In this document: piece by piece, positions 1-12,382 of the stretch
Layout: each line of letters opens with the position of its first letter
Numbering within the stretch: position 1 is the first letter of the stretch
Source: Cunninghamia lanceolata
Taxonomy: Eukaryota; Streptophyta; Pinopsida; Cupressales; Cupressaceae
NCBI GenBank assembly: GCA_027924645.1
Contig: BSBN01000849.1
Span: forward strand, 10,558,001 to 10,622,000
Direction of reading: 5' to 3'
DNA: 64,000 bases
Position numbers and translations under genes: made by a program
The notes under the pieces: generated by a model
Seen by the model: only the letters and a program-made list of their open reading frames with translations
Database searches by the model: none
Told to the model about the DNA's origin: nothing

Positions 1-1320
1 TCAGTACAGGAGATGTATAACTAAGCTTGTATGTTTAGACATCTAGAGATATATCTATTTTGTTAATAGCATGCCATCAAAGCCTTCCCATTGAACAAAG
101 TTTAACAAAAACAAAGCTATTCATAAAAAAATATAACAGTTATCTATAGGTTGTTGAACATAATTACAACATTGAACCATGATATTTAAAAATATTATGC
201 AACTAGAACACTAATGAGAGAACTTTTGTAAATAGGTCCACTTGTTGGTAAATCTCGCAAGTAATATCACCTTTCTCATTGTACCATTGTTACACACATT
301 TTTGATGAACATACTACAAAAGGAGAGAATCTAAATGTGAGGCCTACTATTATCACACCTTATATTTTTACTTATGATACTTATCGTATGGATTATCTAT
401 TGGAAATGTGGACATTTTTGGGACTATTGATCCGGTTACCTAGACATTCATTGACTATATCTTATGCCTTTATTAGTTAGATGGATTATATTATGCTGAT
501 GATATAGCTTTACATGTTAGATTGCATTTTGAGTTTATGATGTTTAATGCGATATTATAATTGATGCAATTGAAATGGTTTAGTTAGATGATTGAATTAA
601 TGAAATGTTATGTGATGATGAACCTGATTGTATTATGTGAAATGCGAATGATTTGAGAATCAAGTGAAGTTTTACCTTGCGATATATCTAAGATTTTATG
701 TACTTATGTGACCTTGTGTGTGTGAGTAATTCAATTTGTTTCGTCTATATATATCTTATGCTATTGATGTGTTTGTGTAGTGTGTAGGTATTTTCCACGG
801 CCCATGGAAAATCAGAGGTCAAACAAATAACCCTAAGTATTAGCCATGTAAAACCAACTTAGTCCCTAAGGTGGACTAAGGTTATTTGTGATTAAGTATG
901 ATGTATTGTGTTGCCTTTTAATTGATGATATTTTTGTAAGGTTTCACCTTATTGTTTGATCACCTTGAAGGTTTGTAATGTTGTATTGTTTTGGTTTGCA
1001 CAAATTTTGTGCTAAATATTTTTGAGCCTTTTTAAGCGGAACTATGAGCCCCCTTGTGTTAATTATGGTTAATTAATGACCCTAGGTCATACCCCCAGGG
1101 TCTAGGGCCATTTTTAGCATGTTAACTCTTGGTGTAACCCTTGTATGGTCACCTTAACTTACCCCTAGAGTAAAGTCACGAGTTTGGGAGATGTGAAAGG
1201 TGGGTGGCAAGTCACCATCCCACCTTAACTAACCCCACTCACCTAGGGTAAGGTTACCCTTGTCTTTGTGTGCTTTGGAAGCTTCCAAAGCCTTCACGTG
1301 TGTGAGACCTCTCCCCTATA
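1..1320. other. Non-coding host sequence left of the nested elements
   Basis: No reading frame with recognisable coding character is present. The stretch is AT-rich, with a short block around 1065-1260 of repeated 'accctaggtca' and 'ccaccttaact' type phrases that reads like LTR or satellite DNA. The same host sequence appears to continue after the truncated copia element (12846-13802) and after the large LTR element (44807 onward). It may itself be part of a long LTR, but no partner copy is visible. Confidence 0.4.
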
Positions 1321-1596
1321 CTCTCACACATGTGTGAGAGCATTTGTGGGAGAGTGTATAGCATAGTTGAATGAGAAGGTGATAAGTGTCACCTCCTCAT
1401 TCTTGTGGGGTCTCTCATGTGTGATCCCCTCTCCCAAAGCTCTCACACATGTGTGAGAGCATTTGTGGGAGTGTGTATCATAGTTGAATGGGAAGGTGAC
1501 AAGTGTCACCTCCTCATTCTTGTGGGGATTGTGAGAGGGTTGTGTGGATAAAGGAGTTGTCACCTTCTCATTCTTGTGGGGTCTCTCACATGTGTT
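1321..1596. repeat. Tandem repeat of about 118 bp, 2.3 copies, split by a copia insertion
   Basis: Two successive units begin 'ctctcacacatgtgtgagagc' (1321 and 1439) and run through 'catagttgaatgggaaggtgac' and 'caagtgtcacctcctcattc'. A third partial unit ends near 1596. After the truncated copia element the same unit resumes at about 12850 ('gtgtgtagcatagttgaatg'), so the copia inserted into this array. Each unit holds small palindromes (cacatgtgtg and ggtgacaagtgtcacc). The translations of this region are not protein-like. Confidence 0.75.
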
Positions 1597-4042
1597 TAAT
1601 TTGAAAATGATTGAAGGTGGATCTATGTCAAATCATTTAAATGAGTTTAATATGATTACCAGTCAGTTAACTTTTGTAAAAGTGAAATTTGAAGAAGAGG
1701 TGAGGGCTCTCTTGGTTTTATGTTCTTTGAGAAAAAGATGGAATAGCTTGGTAATGGATGTAAGTAACTCTGTCTCTGGTTTAAATAATTTGAAATTTGA
1801 TGATGTTTTTAGTGTTATCCTTAGTGAGGAAATGCAACAGAAAAGTACAAGTGAGAGTTCAACATCAGGTAATGCTTTGACTATAGAGAATAGGGGAAGA
1901 ACAAAGGAGAGAGAAAAAAGCCCAAAAAATTGTGGGAAGTCACAAGGGAAGTCGAAGAAAGGTAGATCTAAATCTAGAGGAAGAATGGATTGCTAGAATT
2001 GTGGAAATCCATGACACTTGAAGAAGGATTATTGGTCTTGAAAGGACAAACAAGGGGATGAACAACATGATGACAGTAAGGAAGCTAATGTTGCAAGTAA
2101 TAAAGTATAGGATGCTTTAATTTTGTGTTTAGATAATGCTAATGATTCCCGAGTAATAGATTCAGAGGCTTCATTTCATGTGACACCCCATAGGAAATAT
2201 TTTTTAGATTATGTTCAAGGTGATTTTAAATAGGTATATTTGGGTGATGATGAACTCTATTAGATTGGTGGAAAAAGAAAGATAAAAATCAAGTTGCAGA
2301 ATGGAAATGAAATAATGCTATAGGAGGTAAGGCATGTTCCAAATTTGAGAAGGAATTTAATCTCTGCAGGACAACTAGATAGTGAAGGTTGCATAGTTAC
2401 ATTTTCAGACAAAGTCTGGAAGGTCACTAAAGGTGCATTAGTAGTAGCTAAAGGTGAAAAGGTAGGCACATTGTATTTGTATACTAGTAATACTTATTCT
2501 ACCTTAGCTGCTACTGAGACAGTTATAACACTTGCTATAGGGACAGAAACAAAATTGTGGTACCATAGACTTGGGCACATGAGTGAGAAAGGGATGAAGA
2601 TCCTTCACTCCAAAAAGTTGCTACCAGGTCTGAAGAAGATTGACTTCAATTTTTGTGAAAATTGTGTTTATAGAAAATAGAAAAGAGTCTGATTTCTCAA
2701 AGTTGGGAAAGAGAAGAAGAGTGAGAAATTAGAGCTTGTGCATTCAGATGTATGGGGATCGTCTCAGGTATCTTATCTTGGTGGCTCTTGCTATTATGTT
2801 ACTTTTATTGATGATGCAACTAGGAAAACATGGGTGTATTTCCTACAACAAAAATCAGAAGTATTTGAAACTTTTAAAAAGTGGAAGCTTTGGTTGAGAA
2901 TGAGATAGGAAAAAAGTTGAATTGTCTCAGATCTGATAATGGAGGCAAGTATTGTAGCAAAGAATTTGAGAATTACTGTTCATATAATAGAATCCGTAGG
3001 TAGAAAACGGTTCCTGGAACACCACAAGAAAATGTGTGTCTGAGAGGATGAATAGGACCATTATGGAGTGTGCAAGGAGCATGAGATTGCATGCTGGACT
3101 ACCCTTACACTTTTGGGTAGATGTTGTATATACCGTTGTTTATTTAATAAACACGGGACCTTCAAATACTTTGGATGGTGGCATCCCAAAGGAGGCATGG
3201 ACGGGTAAAAAGGTAAACTATTCATTTCTAAAAACCTTTAGTTGTGAAGCTTTTGTCCATGTTGATATTGAAATTAGAACCAATCTTGAGGGTAAGTCTA
3301 ACAAATGTACCTTGATTGGATATGGAGTAGATGAATTTGGTTATCGGTTATGGGATATGAAAATCATAAAATCATTAGGAGAAGAGATGTTATATTCAAT
3401 GAGAAGGTCATGTATAAGGAATAGCTACAGGAAAAGAAGCATGAACAGGCTAAAAAGGTATATGTGGTGCTGGATGAGATTCTAGAAAATAAAATGCCAG
3501 TGGTACTTGATGCTCAACAACAAGAAGTTATCCCACAGACTCTTGCAAGTGTTAGAGGTTCTACAAGGATAAGTAGACCTCCAAAAAGATTTTCTCCATC
3601 ATTATATTCTATATTATTAATTGATTTTGGTGAACCTGAAGGTTATGAAGAAGCAATGCAGGTAGATACCAAAAAGCAGTGGGAGCTAGGCATGAAATAT
3701 GAAATGGATTCCTTGTTGCAGAATCAGACTTGGGACTTAAGTTCAATTGCCTGCAATTAAAAAAGCATTGTTAAATAAATGGGTTTATAGGTTGAAGGAA
3801 GAAGATGGAGGTAAGAAAAGATATAAGGCCAGACTCATGGTAAAAGGTTTTGCATAGAAAAAAGTTATAGATTTTGATGAAATATTTTCTCTGATTGTAA
3901 AGATGACTTCTATTAGAACTATTCTAAGTCTTGTGGCTGCAGAAGACTTGCATCTTGAATAACTAGATGTGAAAACACCATTTCTCCATAGGGATTTGGA
4001 AGAGGAAATATACATGCATCAACCACATGGATATGAGGTCAT
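1597..4042 (+). pseudogene. Copia gag-protease-integrase-RT (first part), decayed
   Basis: This is the polyprotein of a Ty1/copia element. Gag (1600-1996) carries the typical 'HLNEFNMI' and 'DDVFSVILSEEM' phrases and a basic tail. A zinc knuckle follows at about 1988-2030 with in-frame stops. The protease active site near 2158 reads VIDSEAS instead of DSG-AS, so it is inactivated. GAG-pre-integrase (LWYHRLGHMSEKGMK, about 2558-2600) keeps its histidines, and the integrase core starts at LVHSDVWG (about 2737). A frameshift near 2890 disrupts the integrase core, and its tail is readable to about 3330. RT begins at MDSLLQNQTWDL (about 3700) and runs to DLEEEIYMHQPHGYE, where the next insertion cuts it. 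Family assignment is secure; no functional product is possible. Confidence 0.85.
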
Positions 4043-5688
4043 TGTTGATATGTGCCAGACAACTAAGAGGGGGGGGGTGAATCAGTTGTCTTGAAAACTT
4101 AAAAACTTAAAAACTTTTGCATTAAAACATTAAACACTTGTCTACAATGATTAAGATCTAACCATGAAACCACAAAATTAAAACTTCAACCACATGTGTA
4201 GCAACAAACATAAGAGACACCATATTTACGTGGAAAAGGGTCCAAGGTGGGGAAAAACCACGAAGAGAATTAACTCTCAATATATATTTTAATCTTGAAA
4301 TAATGATGATCAGGCTTGGTCACTCCACGGGACGAATCATACTGACTCACTGTCATGAATAACAACTAGTCTAGCAGGCTCACTACCTCAACCCTAAACC
4401 TAGCAAGATTACAATAAGGGATATTAAACCCCAAGGGCTATTAAACCCTACAAAAACCACGATCGACACCTTTACAAATATATTATGGAAATACAAAAGT
4501 TTCTTTGCTCTGCTCTACCTCTTCTCTACTCTTCCTCTTCTTCTCTTCCTCTTCTCTCTCTCTGCCTCTGGACCTTTCTTAGAATCTTATCATTTCCGCT
4601 CAAGGACAAATTTTCCACGACTCAACTACAAGTATTTATACACTGCATCAACCTTGGAATGAACATCAAGGTCAGCATTACAATCATCAACCATTGGAAC
4701 AATCTCCAAGGTCGGCATTACAAGCATCAACCATTGGAACAATCTCCAAGGTCGGCATTACAATCATCAACCATTGGAACAATCTCCAAGGTCGGCATTA
4801 CAAACATTTACAAAATAGGTCCTGACCTATTACAACATAATGCAAAGGGAATGAAATGTAGATCACACCATGCCTTAGATGGGACTCAAACATGATCTTT
4901 CACACCACAACATGCTTCCATAATCTTTCAAAGATCTCTGCAATCACTAGGATCAACTAGGTCAGCCAAGACTAGTTACACGCTACATTATCTAGGAATA
5001 ATCTTCAAACACAATCTCAATTCCTTAACGTAGACCAAAGTCTAGATAAGAACATGATTAGGAGACATCCACAAGAATGTTGTAATCATTAGGAGCAACC
5101 GCACGAGCCTTAACCACTTTATCTGTAGGAATCTTTTCACCGGAACACATGAACTTCACTGTCTTCAATTGTCATGAAAGAAAGATAGCTTGTGGACCAC
5201 CAAACCACTAACCATTGCAATTGTAGGCACTTATCCTCATCCTAGACTTCCCTCTAGAACTATAGAGCAAAATACTTTATTGCAGAGGAATGCAGGGCAT
5301 ATTACTTTCTCCCTGTCCCAACTATTCTTCTAGAAAAAGTAGGCTTAACTCTAGTGAATGCAACTCTCTCAAATCTTCATACAGGAGGCTCAGACTCAGG
5401 ATTCAGCTACTTTAGACATCCCTTTGAATAAATTCCAATCCACACAACTAGATCTTCACCCAGAAGGAAATGCGAAGCAATCTACTAGGCTTTTCTTCAA
5501 CACACCACTCACTGTCTGTGCTGCACTTCTCTGTAATCCACTTGTTTATTTCGGAGAGGCTAATTTTCTCAATATCCTCAACATACAAATCTTCTAAACA
5601 AGTAATAGAATAAGATACAGTTGACACTAATGACAACAAGGATATGTTGACATCAATGACAACACTGATTAGGCACATACTTGCAACA
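4043..5688. mobile_element. LTR-like insertion inside the copia reverse transcriptase
   Basis: The RT frame stops after HQPHGYEV near 4040 and resumes at KGKEEFVCMLKKSLYGL from about 5689, so the intervening 1.65 kb is foreign. Its ends read TGTTGATATG and TTGCAACA, the TG...CA form of an LTR. The left end contains the phrase 'agacaactaagaggggg' followed by 'gtgaatcag'. No internal domains and no direct LTR pair are seen, so a long solo LTR is the simplest reading. No clean target duplication was found, which leaves the right boundary uncertain by tens of bases. Apparent reading frames inside (for example 4485-4895) are not protein-like. Confidence 0.55.
4668..4803. repeat. 40-bp tandem repeat, 3.4 copies
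   Basis: The unit starts 'aaggtcggcattacaa' and ends 'ggaacaatctcc'. Copies begin at 4668, 4708 and 4748 with a partial one at 4788. They differ by only one or two bases, so the array is younger than the surrounding sequence. It lies inside the LTR-like insertion. Confidence 0.9.
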
Positions 5689-5925
5689 AAGGGTAAGGAG
5701 GAATTTGTGTGCATGTTAAAGAAGAGTTTGTATGGCCTGAAGCAAGCACCTCAACAATAGTATTTGAAATTTGATAGTTTTATGGATGAACAAGGTTACA
5801 AAAGATGTCATTCTGATTATTGTATTTATTTTTCCTAGCTATATTATACTGTTGCTTTATGTTGATGACATGCTTGTTGTCAGGTCTAACATGCAGCATA
5901 TTAATGAACTTAAGCAGAAATTAGC
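5689..5925 (+). pseudogene. Copia RT (middle part) with YVDD motif
   Basis: This continues the truncated plus-strand copia. It reads EEFVCMLKKSLYGLKQAP, then after stops the catalytic ALYVDDMLVV box (about 5850-5880) and NELKQKLA, where the minus-strand copia inserts. The frame resumes after that insertion at 11432 with NSFGMKDLGATKQILGM. The YVDD residues survive, but several in-frame stops lie around them. Confidence 0.85.
5921..5925. repeat. Target-site duplication ttagc, left copy
   Basis: The 5 bp directly left of the minus-strand copia LTR are repeated at 11427-11431 directly right of the other LTR. Removing the element plus one copy restores the outer copia's RT coding frame across the join, which confirms the boundaries. 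Confidence 0.95.
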
Positions 5926-6423
5926 TGTAAATTCAAATCGAACTTATAATCTCTGACTTGGATATTTTTTGAAAGTTGGATATTTATATAGCAGACTTAA
6001 CTTATTACTTTCTTTTGTATTTCAGATGCAATTTCCACTTCTCATACACTTCTGATTTTTGTGTTGATCCATGGTATTGTAGGGTAAAGACGTTTGATAT
6101 ATATGCGATTTATGGTAGGAGTCACATCTGTGATAGACGTGACTCCTCAAGGAGTCACACCTATCATAGGTGTGACTTTGTCACCCTTTCTTTAGCAATC
6201 ACCATTTGAATCATCGACTTTAACAATTTCTAATTACTGTTAGAATGCAATCGGTGTTTATACTTGGTAATATGTCATTCGATCATGCTATATTGATATT
6301 TATTTAACATACTTTATATATTAAGTATGAATATATAAGTAATATTTAATATTACTTATATATTCATATTTATTATGATCATAATGAATATGTTATCTGA
6401 TTGAAGCTACAGACAATTCAACA
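5926..6423 (-). repeat. 3' LTR of the minus-strand copia
   Basis: It begins TGTAAATTC and ends TTCAACA on the plus strand. An internal palindromic segment lies at about 6118-6175 (repeated forms of ggagtcac and gtgactcc), and a long AT-rich inverted repeat lies near 6320-6370 around 'taagtaatatttaatatta'. It pairs with 10929-11426 at the same length without gaps. Confidence 0.95.
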
Positions 6424-6437
6424 CTCCCTCTTAGCTT
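6424..6437 (-). promoter_or_regulatory. Polypurine tract of the minus-strand copia
   Basis: On the minus strand this reads aagctaagagggag, immediately before the 3' LTR. This is the expected position and composition of the primer for plus-strand DNA synthesis. It fixes the element's orientation together with the primer binding site. The 480 bp between it and the end of RNase H (6438-6916) hold no recognisable protein. Confidence 0.8.
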
Positions 6438-6916
6438 GGGAAGATAACAATATCACAATAATATCTGTGAATATCAATTATCTGATCTGTAATGAATTTC
6501 ACAAAGTAATTTAATATCACATAACTCATGATATATAGTATCACCTATCTCGTGATACGTAGCATCACCTACCTCGTGATACTAAAGGATATACTATACT
6601 CGAAAACATTACATTCTCCTTATATATCCTAGTTATGGTATGTGCACTGACATTAAGTCACATAATGTCTACCATAACTTAATCATGATAACTCGATGAT
6701 TCATGCAAATATCAAGTCACATGACATCAGTCTAATAAACATTATAAGATCATCACCTTATAATGTTAGGTACAAGTGTAGATTATCCAAAAGATCATCA
6801 CCTTTTAGAAATAAACACAAAATGGGTAGGCCCATAATGTCATAGAGTCATACATATGACACAAGATGTTTACACATTAAACATCTTTAATATATTAGTA
6901 CAAATAAATTAGAATT

Positions 6917-9900
6917 TTACATTTCAATCATACCAAGATTTTTCCTAAAGTATTCAACTTTCACCTTGAGGAGTGGTTTGGTAAGAATATCTACAGTTTG
7001 ATCTCCTGTACTGATATACTCCAACTGAATCACATTCCTTTCCACCATATCACGCACATAGTGATGAGGAATCTCAATATGTTTAGATCTATCATAGAAT
7101 ACTAGATTCACGGATAGCTTAATACAACTTTGATTGTCGTAGTGGATGATAGTTGGTTTTAGAGGTTTACCAAATAATCCCACAAGCAGTTTTCTAAGCC
7201 ATACTACCTCTCTAGCAGCCATAGAAGCTGCAATATATTTGGCTTCTGTAGAGCTCTGAGCAACTAAAGACTATTTTCTACTGATCCATGATATCATTGC
7301 TAACCCTAAACTGAAACAACATCCGGAGGTGCTCTTCCAGTCCGTTACACTTCCAGCTCAATCTGAATCTGTGAATCCATGTAGATCTAAGTCAACCTTT
7401 TCATTTTTTAAGCCATAATTTAGAGTACCTTGAAGGTATCTCATTATATGCTTCACAGCCACAAGATGTATCTCCTTGGGCTCACACATAAACTGACTTA
7501 AGGTATTTACAATATAGTAGATATCAGGTCTGGTATTGACCAAATACATCAAGGATCCAATTATCTATCTCTACAGAGTGGGATCTGCCAATGGAGAATC
7601 TGTTGCTGCTTCCTTCAATTTATGAAGATTTGTTTCCATGGGGGAAGACATAGGTCTACATTCCATCATACCAAACCTTTTTAATATATCAATTGTGTAC
7701 TTCCCTTGGTTTAGAATAATATAGTCTAATTTCTGCCATACTTCCAATCCAAGGAAGTAGTGTAATAGACCTAAGTCCATGTCAAATTCTGAAGCTAGAT
7801 CTTTCTTACACTGATCAATAAGGTGATCTTCCCCTGTAATCAATTGATCATCAACATATAATATCAATATTAACATATCACCTTTGCTTTGTTTGAAGTA
7901 GAGATTTGGATTTGCATCATTATTTGAGAAGCCTAATCTCAAGAGATAACTGTCAATTCTTTCATACCAGGCTCTGGGGGCCTATTTAAGTCCATATAGA
8001 GCTTTCTTTAATTTACATACATGGGATCCTGCATTGTGAATCTCAAATCCTTTGGGTTGCTCTAAGTAAACCTCTTCTTCAATGGTTCCATTTAAGAAAG
8101 CAGTTTTTATGTCCATTTGATGGACTTCCCACCCTTTGGCTGCTGCAATAGCTAGAACTACCCTGACTGATGTATATCAAGCAACTAGAGCGAAGGTTTC
8201 ATCGTAATCAATTCCTTCCTTTTGTGAAAATCCTCTTGCTACAAATCTTGCTTTGTATTTCCCTATACTACCATCTGCAGCATGTTTGATTTTAAATAGC
8301 CATTTTGAAGAAACAATAGATTTCCCTTTTGGTCTAGGTACTATATCCCACACATCATTCTTCATAATGGATTGATACTCCTCTGTTATGGCATCCTTCC
8401 ATACTTGGTGCTTAAGAGCTTCTATAGCACTAGAAGGTTCTAATTTAATGAATTCACTCATTAAAGCTACATAACTAGAGAATCTCTTAGGTCTTGTGCT
8501 TTCCCTAAAAGTTCCTGATGGAGCGGCATAATTTTTAGCTTCTTCCATTGTTTTGGTGGCCCAGAGTGGTCTTTTCTTGGGATTTTCTAGTGATGTGATT
8601 TGTTCATGATTTACCTCTTCCTCAGGATACTCCCTCTAAAACTCAGGTGTAGGATCCTCTTCTATGCTTGAGTTGGAAGTTTGAATTTCTGAGTCAATAT
8701 GATTTCTGGCTCTTTTGAAAGCTATGTCTTCCTCAAAAATCACATCTCTGCCTAGTTCAATTTGTCTTTGACCAGGTATATATATTCTATAAGCTTTTGA
8801 TGTTTCACTATAGCCTACAAAGATGCCTTTTCTCCCACAAGGTTCTAGCTTAGTTCTTTTCTCTTTGGGCACATGAATGTAAACAGGACAACCAAATATC
8901 CTTAAATGACTAATGTCTAGTTTTGTACCAGTGAAGGCTTCTTCAGGAGTTTTGTCATCAATATGAGAGTGAGGACATCTGTTCTGTATATAGACAACAG
9001 TACTAGATGCTTCTGCCCAAAGTGAAGTGTCTATATTCTGATCAAGTAACATAGCCCTAGCAGCTTCTACAATGGTTCTATTTTTTCTTTCTGCAACTCC
9101 ATTTTGTTGAGGATTATAAGGTACAGTGAACTCCCTCTTAATCCCAGTGTTTTTACAAAAGTCTTTAAAAATGTCTGAAGTGTATTCACTCCCATTATCT
9201 GTTCTTAAGGTTTTGATTTTTCTCCCAGAAGAGTTTTCAGTAATGGATTTGAATTCCTTAAATCTTTTAAGGACTTCTTGTGATTGTTTACATTTAAGAA
9301 AATAGATCCATGTCTTTTTGGAGAAGTCATCAACGAAGATTACATAGTATAGAAACCCACCTAAGGAGGGTATAGACATGGGTCCACATAAATCTGAGTG
9401 GACTAGTTCTAATACTTTATTTGTTTTGCTAGAACTATTTTGAAAGGACCCCTTTGTATTTTTCCCTAAGGCACACCCCTTACATACCCCCTGAATTACA
9501 TTGTGTGAGTTTGGGTAACCCTGTAACTAGTCTTTCCATGGAAGATAGGGCATGGAAATTTAGGTGTCCTAGTCTTCTATGCCATATTTCATTAGAGTCT
9601 ACAATTTCATGAATTAGGGCTAGATTTGGTTCCGTACATAACTCGTACAAGTACCCTTGTCTATGACCTATGGTTTTAGCTTTCTTAATAGTAGAATTCT
9701 TTGGCCATGCCAATACTTTGCTATCCATAAAGGTCACCCTATATCCATTATCTTCAAGTGCAGATATGGAGACTAGATTTCTTTTGATGCCTAGGACAAA
9801 CAATACTCCAGTAAGTTGGATGGAGATGCCAGTCTTTAATTTGAGGGTGCATGTGCCAACACCCTTGACTGGATGTACAGAGTTATCTCCAATTGTTACT

Positions 9901-10847
9901 TCTTCATCAGTCTCTTCTACCATGGTGTCTAGTAGTTCCCTGAACCCTGTGATGTGTCTTGATGAACCACTATCTATAACCTAGGTGTTGGATTTATTTG
10001 ATACTTGGTTTGAAAGTGGAGAGTAGAATACATATTTCTCGGATTCATGCTCCTTTATTTTGGCATAAGATGCTTGTTGTTTAGTTCTGTAAGGACATCT
10101 GATTGTATAGTGTCCATATTGGTCGCATCTGAAACATTGGATGTGAGAAATGTCTTTTTTGAATGAACCTTTCCCATGATAATTTTTCCTCTTCTTGAAG
10201 TGTTTCTTCTTCTCTTTCTTTTAAGAGTTTGTATTTAGAACATGAAGGTCTTCATCTATATTTTTCTATTTTGACCCTTTCTTTGTCTGTCTAGATTCTT
10301 CTTGAAGACAGTCTGATCTTAGGCGGTCAAATTTTGGAAATTTGGACCTTGCACTAATGCCTTGAGAAAATGTCTCCCAAGAATTTGGGAGACCATCTAG
10401 AGCAATAAGTGTTAGTTCCTTGCTTTCAATTTGGTACCCAAGTGTTCATAGTTGATCCCTTAGTGTAGATATTATCATAAAGTATGCATTGATAGATTCT
10501 CCTTTGTTCATACTTATATGATTTATTTCTCTCTTTAGGGCTAAGGTTCTGCAGGAGTTACTAATTTCATAATTGCCTTCAAGTGACTTAAACATATGAT
10601 ATGCAGTCTCATGTTTTGTTAGAATCAGCACGATATGATCTCTAACTCCATCAACTATGATTTTCATGGCTTTGTCATTTCCTTCAATCCATGTCATTTT
10701 ATCAAGATCATTCTCTGGTTCCGTTTTGTTTTCTCTCACAAATGAATCAACTTTATTTTCTTTTAGTATCATCATAATTCTAAATTTCCATGATGAGAAG
10801 TTATTTCCTCCTTCTAATCTGTCTTCGAATCAAATTGCTGTTGTCAT
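6917..10847 (-). pseudogene. Copia gag-pol polyprotein, nearly complete
   Basis: This is the single polyprotein of the minus-strand copia. Gag starts at the ATG at 10845-10847. A CX2CX4HX4C zinc knuckle (CFRCDQYGHYTIRC) lies near 10096-10136. The protease motif VIDSGSS is near 9970. GAG-pre-integrase reads IWHRRLGHLNFHALSS. The integrase keeps FVDDFSKKTW, RTDNGSEY and PYNPQQNGVAERKNRTI, that is, the DDE triad. RT contains QMDIKTAFLNG and ILYVDDQLITG. RNase H ends near 6917 with DQTVDILTKPLL. The fragments before about 9480 share one frame and those after 9379 share another, so one frameshift separates them. About ten stops interrupt the frame, most readable as single C-to-T or G-to-A changes (W, Q or R codons). 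Confidence 0.93.
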
Positions 10848-10916
10848 TTGAGAAATGAGATGTATTAAATCTAAATTTCTCAAGTTCAATTTTCTGCCTG
10901 GATTCTGCTTACCTTG

Positions 10917-10928
10917 GCTCTGATACCA
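10917..10928 (-). promoter_or_regulatory. Primer binding site, initiator tRNA-Met type
   Basis: On the minus strand this reads TGGTATCAGAGC directly after the LTR end ...TTTACA. It is complementary to the 3' end of plant initiator tRNA-Met, the usual primer for copia elements. Confidence 0.93.
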
Positions 10929-11426
10929 TGTAAATTCAAATCAAACTTATAATCTCTGACTTGGATATTTTATGAAAGTTGGATATTTATATAGCAGACT
11001 TAACTTATTACTTTCTTTTGTATTTCAGATGCAATTTCCACTTCTCATACACTTCTGATTTTTGTGTTGATCCATGGTATTGCAGGGTAAAGACGTTTGA
11101 TATAAATGTGATTTACGATAGGAGTCACATCTATGATAGACGTGACTCCTCAAGGAGTCATGCCTATCACAGGTGTGACTTCGTCACCCTTTCTTTAGCA
11201 ATCACCATTTGAATCATCGATTTTAACAATTTCCAATTACCGTTAGAATGTAGTCGGTGTTTATACTTGGTAATATGTCATTCGATCATGCTATATTGAT
11301 ATTTATTTAACATACTTTATATATTAAGTATGAATATATAAGTAATATTTAATATTACTTATATATTCATATTTATTATGATCATAATGAATATGTTATC
11401 TGATCGAAGCTACAAACAACTCAACA
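10929..11426 (-). repeat. 5' LTR of the minus-strand copia
   Basis: It is 498 bp long, starts TGTAAATTC and ends CTCAACA on the plus strand. It differs from the left LTR at about 20 positions counted by eye, nearly all transitions and no indels. The 3' half (about 11290-11400) is identical to the partner over more than 100 bp. Confidence 0.95.
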
Positions 11427-12300
11427 TTAGCAAATTCATTTGGTATGAAGGATTTGGGTGCAACAAAACAAATCCTTGGTATGAGGATCACACTATGCAA
11501 TAGGACAAACAAAAAAATATTTTTGTCTTATAGTGAGTATGTAGAGAAGGTGTTGAAAATGTTTAACATGTAGAATGCAAAAGTAGTTAGTACACCTTTG
11601 CCTAGTCATTTTAAGTTGACTAAGGAGATGTGTCCAAAGACACAAGAGGAGGAAGACAAAATGTCTAACATACCATATGCATCAGCAGTTGGTAGCTTGA
11701 TGTATGCAATGGTATGTACAAGGCCATATATTGCACATGTAGTGGGAGTTGTGAGCAGGTATATGAGAAATCTGGGAATGGAACATTGGAATGCAGTAAA
11801 ATGGATTCTCTGATATTTGTGAGGTACTACTTCAAAGAAACTATGTTTTGGAGGAACAAATGTTTCTCTAAAATGATATGTTGACTCTAATCTGGCATGT
11901 GATATTGATAGCATGAGCAGTACTACAAGGTATGTTTTTACTGTAGGAGGTACTACAGTCAGTTAGATTTCATGGCTACAAAAGGTTGTTGCACTTTCAA
12001 CCTTTGAAGCTGAGTATGTTGTTGCTATAGAAGCTAGCAAGGAGATGATTTGGTTACAACATTTTTTTGGAGGAATTAGGGCAATGACAAGAAGATAGCA
12101 CTTTGTACACTGATAGCCAGAGTGCCATTCATCTTTCTAAGAATTCAGCTCTGTAGCATTCAAAAACTAAGCACAGACATCTCAGATACCACTTCATTTG
12201 GTCAGTTTTGGAGGATGGATAGTTGAAGCTGGAGAAAATCCTGTAGATATGTTCACATAAGTGAGAATTCTATTGGCCTTCACAACTAATAATGGTGTAC
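11427..12300 (+). pseudogene. Copia RT end and RNase H of the truncated plus-strand copia
   Basis: It resumes the outer copia at the TSD and reads GMKDLGATKQILGM, then GSLMYAMVCTRPYIAHVVGVVSRYM (about 11695-11765) and RNase H phrases such as ALSTFEAEYVVAIEASKEMIWL (about 11990-12055). Frequent stops and at least one frameshift follow, with the polyprotein tail lost near 12300. The family is certain and the sequence is non-functional. Confidence 0.85.
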
Positions 12301-12382
12301 ATAAGAAACCAATGAGGCCTGTAATCCAGTGGGAGCTACAAGTGCAGCAGTGTTGTCCAGGATCAGTCTCCAAGTGGGAGAT

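Larger units (their letters stand above)
5926..11426 (-). mobile_element. Complete Ty1/copia retrotransposon, minus strand
   Basis: This is a 5,501-bp element with two 498-bp LTRs (5926-6423 and 10929-11426), a perfect 5-bp TSD (ttagc), a tRNA-iMet primer binding site next to the right LTR and a polypurine tract next to the left LTR. Gag-pol runs right to left in the order gag, zinc knuckle, protease, integrase, RT, RNase H, which defines Ty1/copia. By eye the LTRs differ at about 20 of 498 positions, 18 of them transitions. It sits inside the RT of an older plus-strand copia. The coding region has one frameshift and roughly ten stops, so it is dead but recent compared with its neighbours. 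Confidence 0.95.

Noticed and set aside
4485..4895. 136-residue plus-strand open frame
   Set aside because: It spans the 40-bp tandem array and pyrimidine-rich simple sequence inside a non-coding insertion; the translation is a repeat with no domain.
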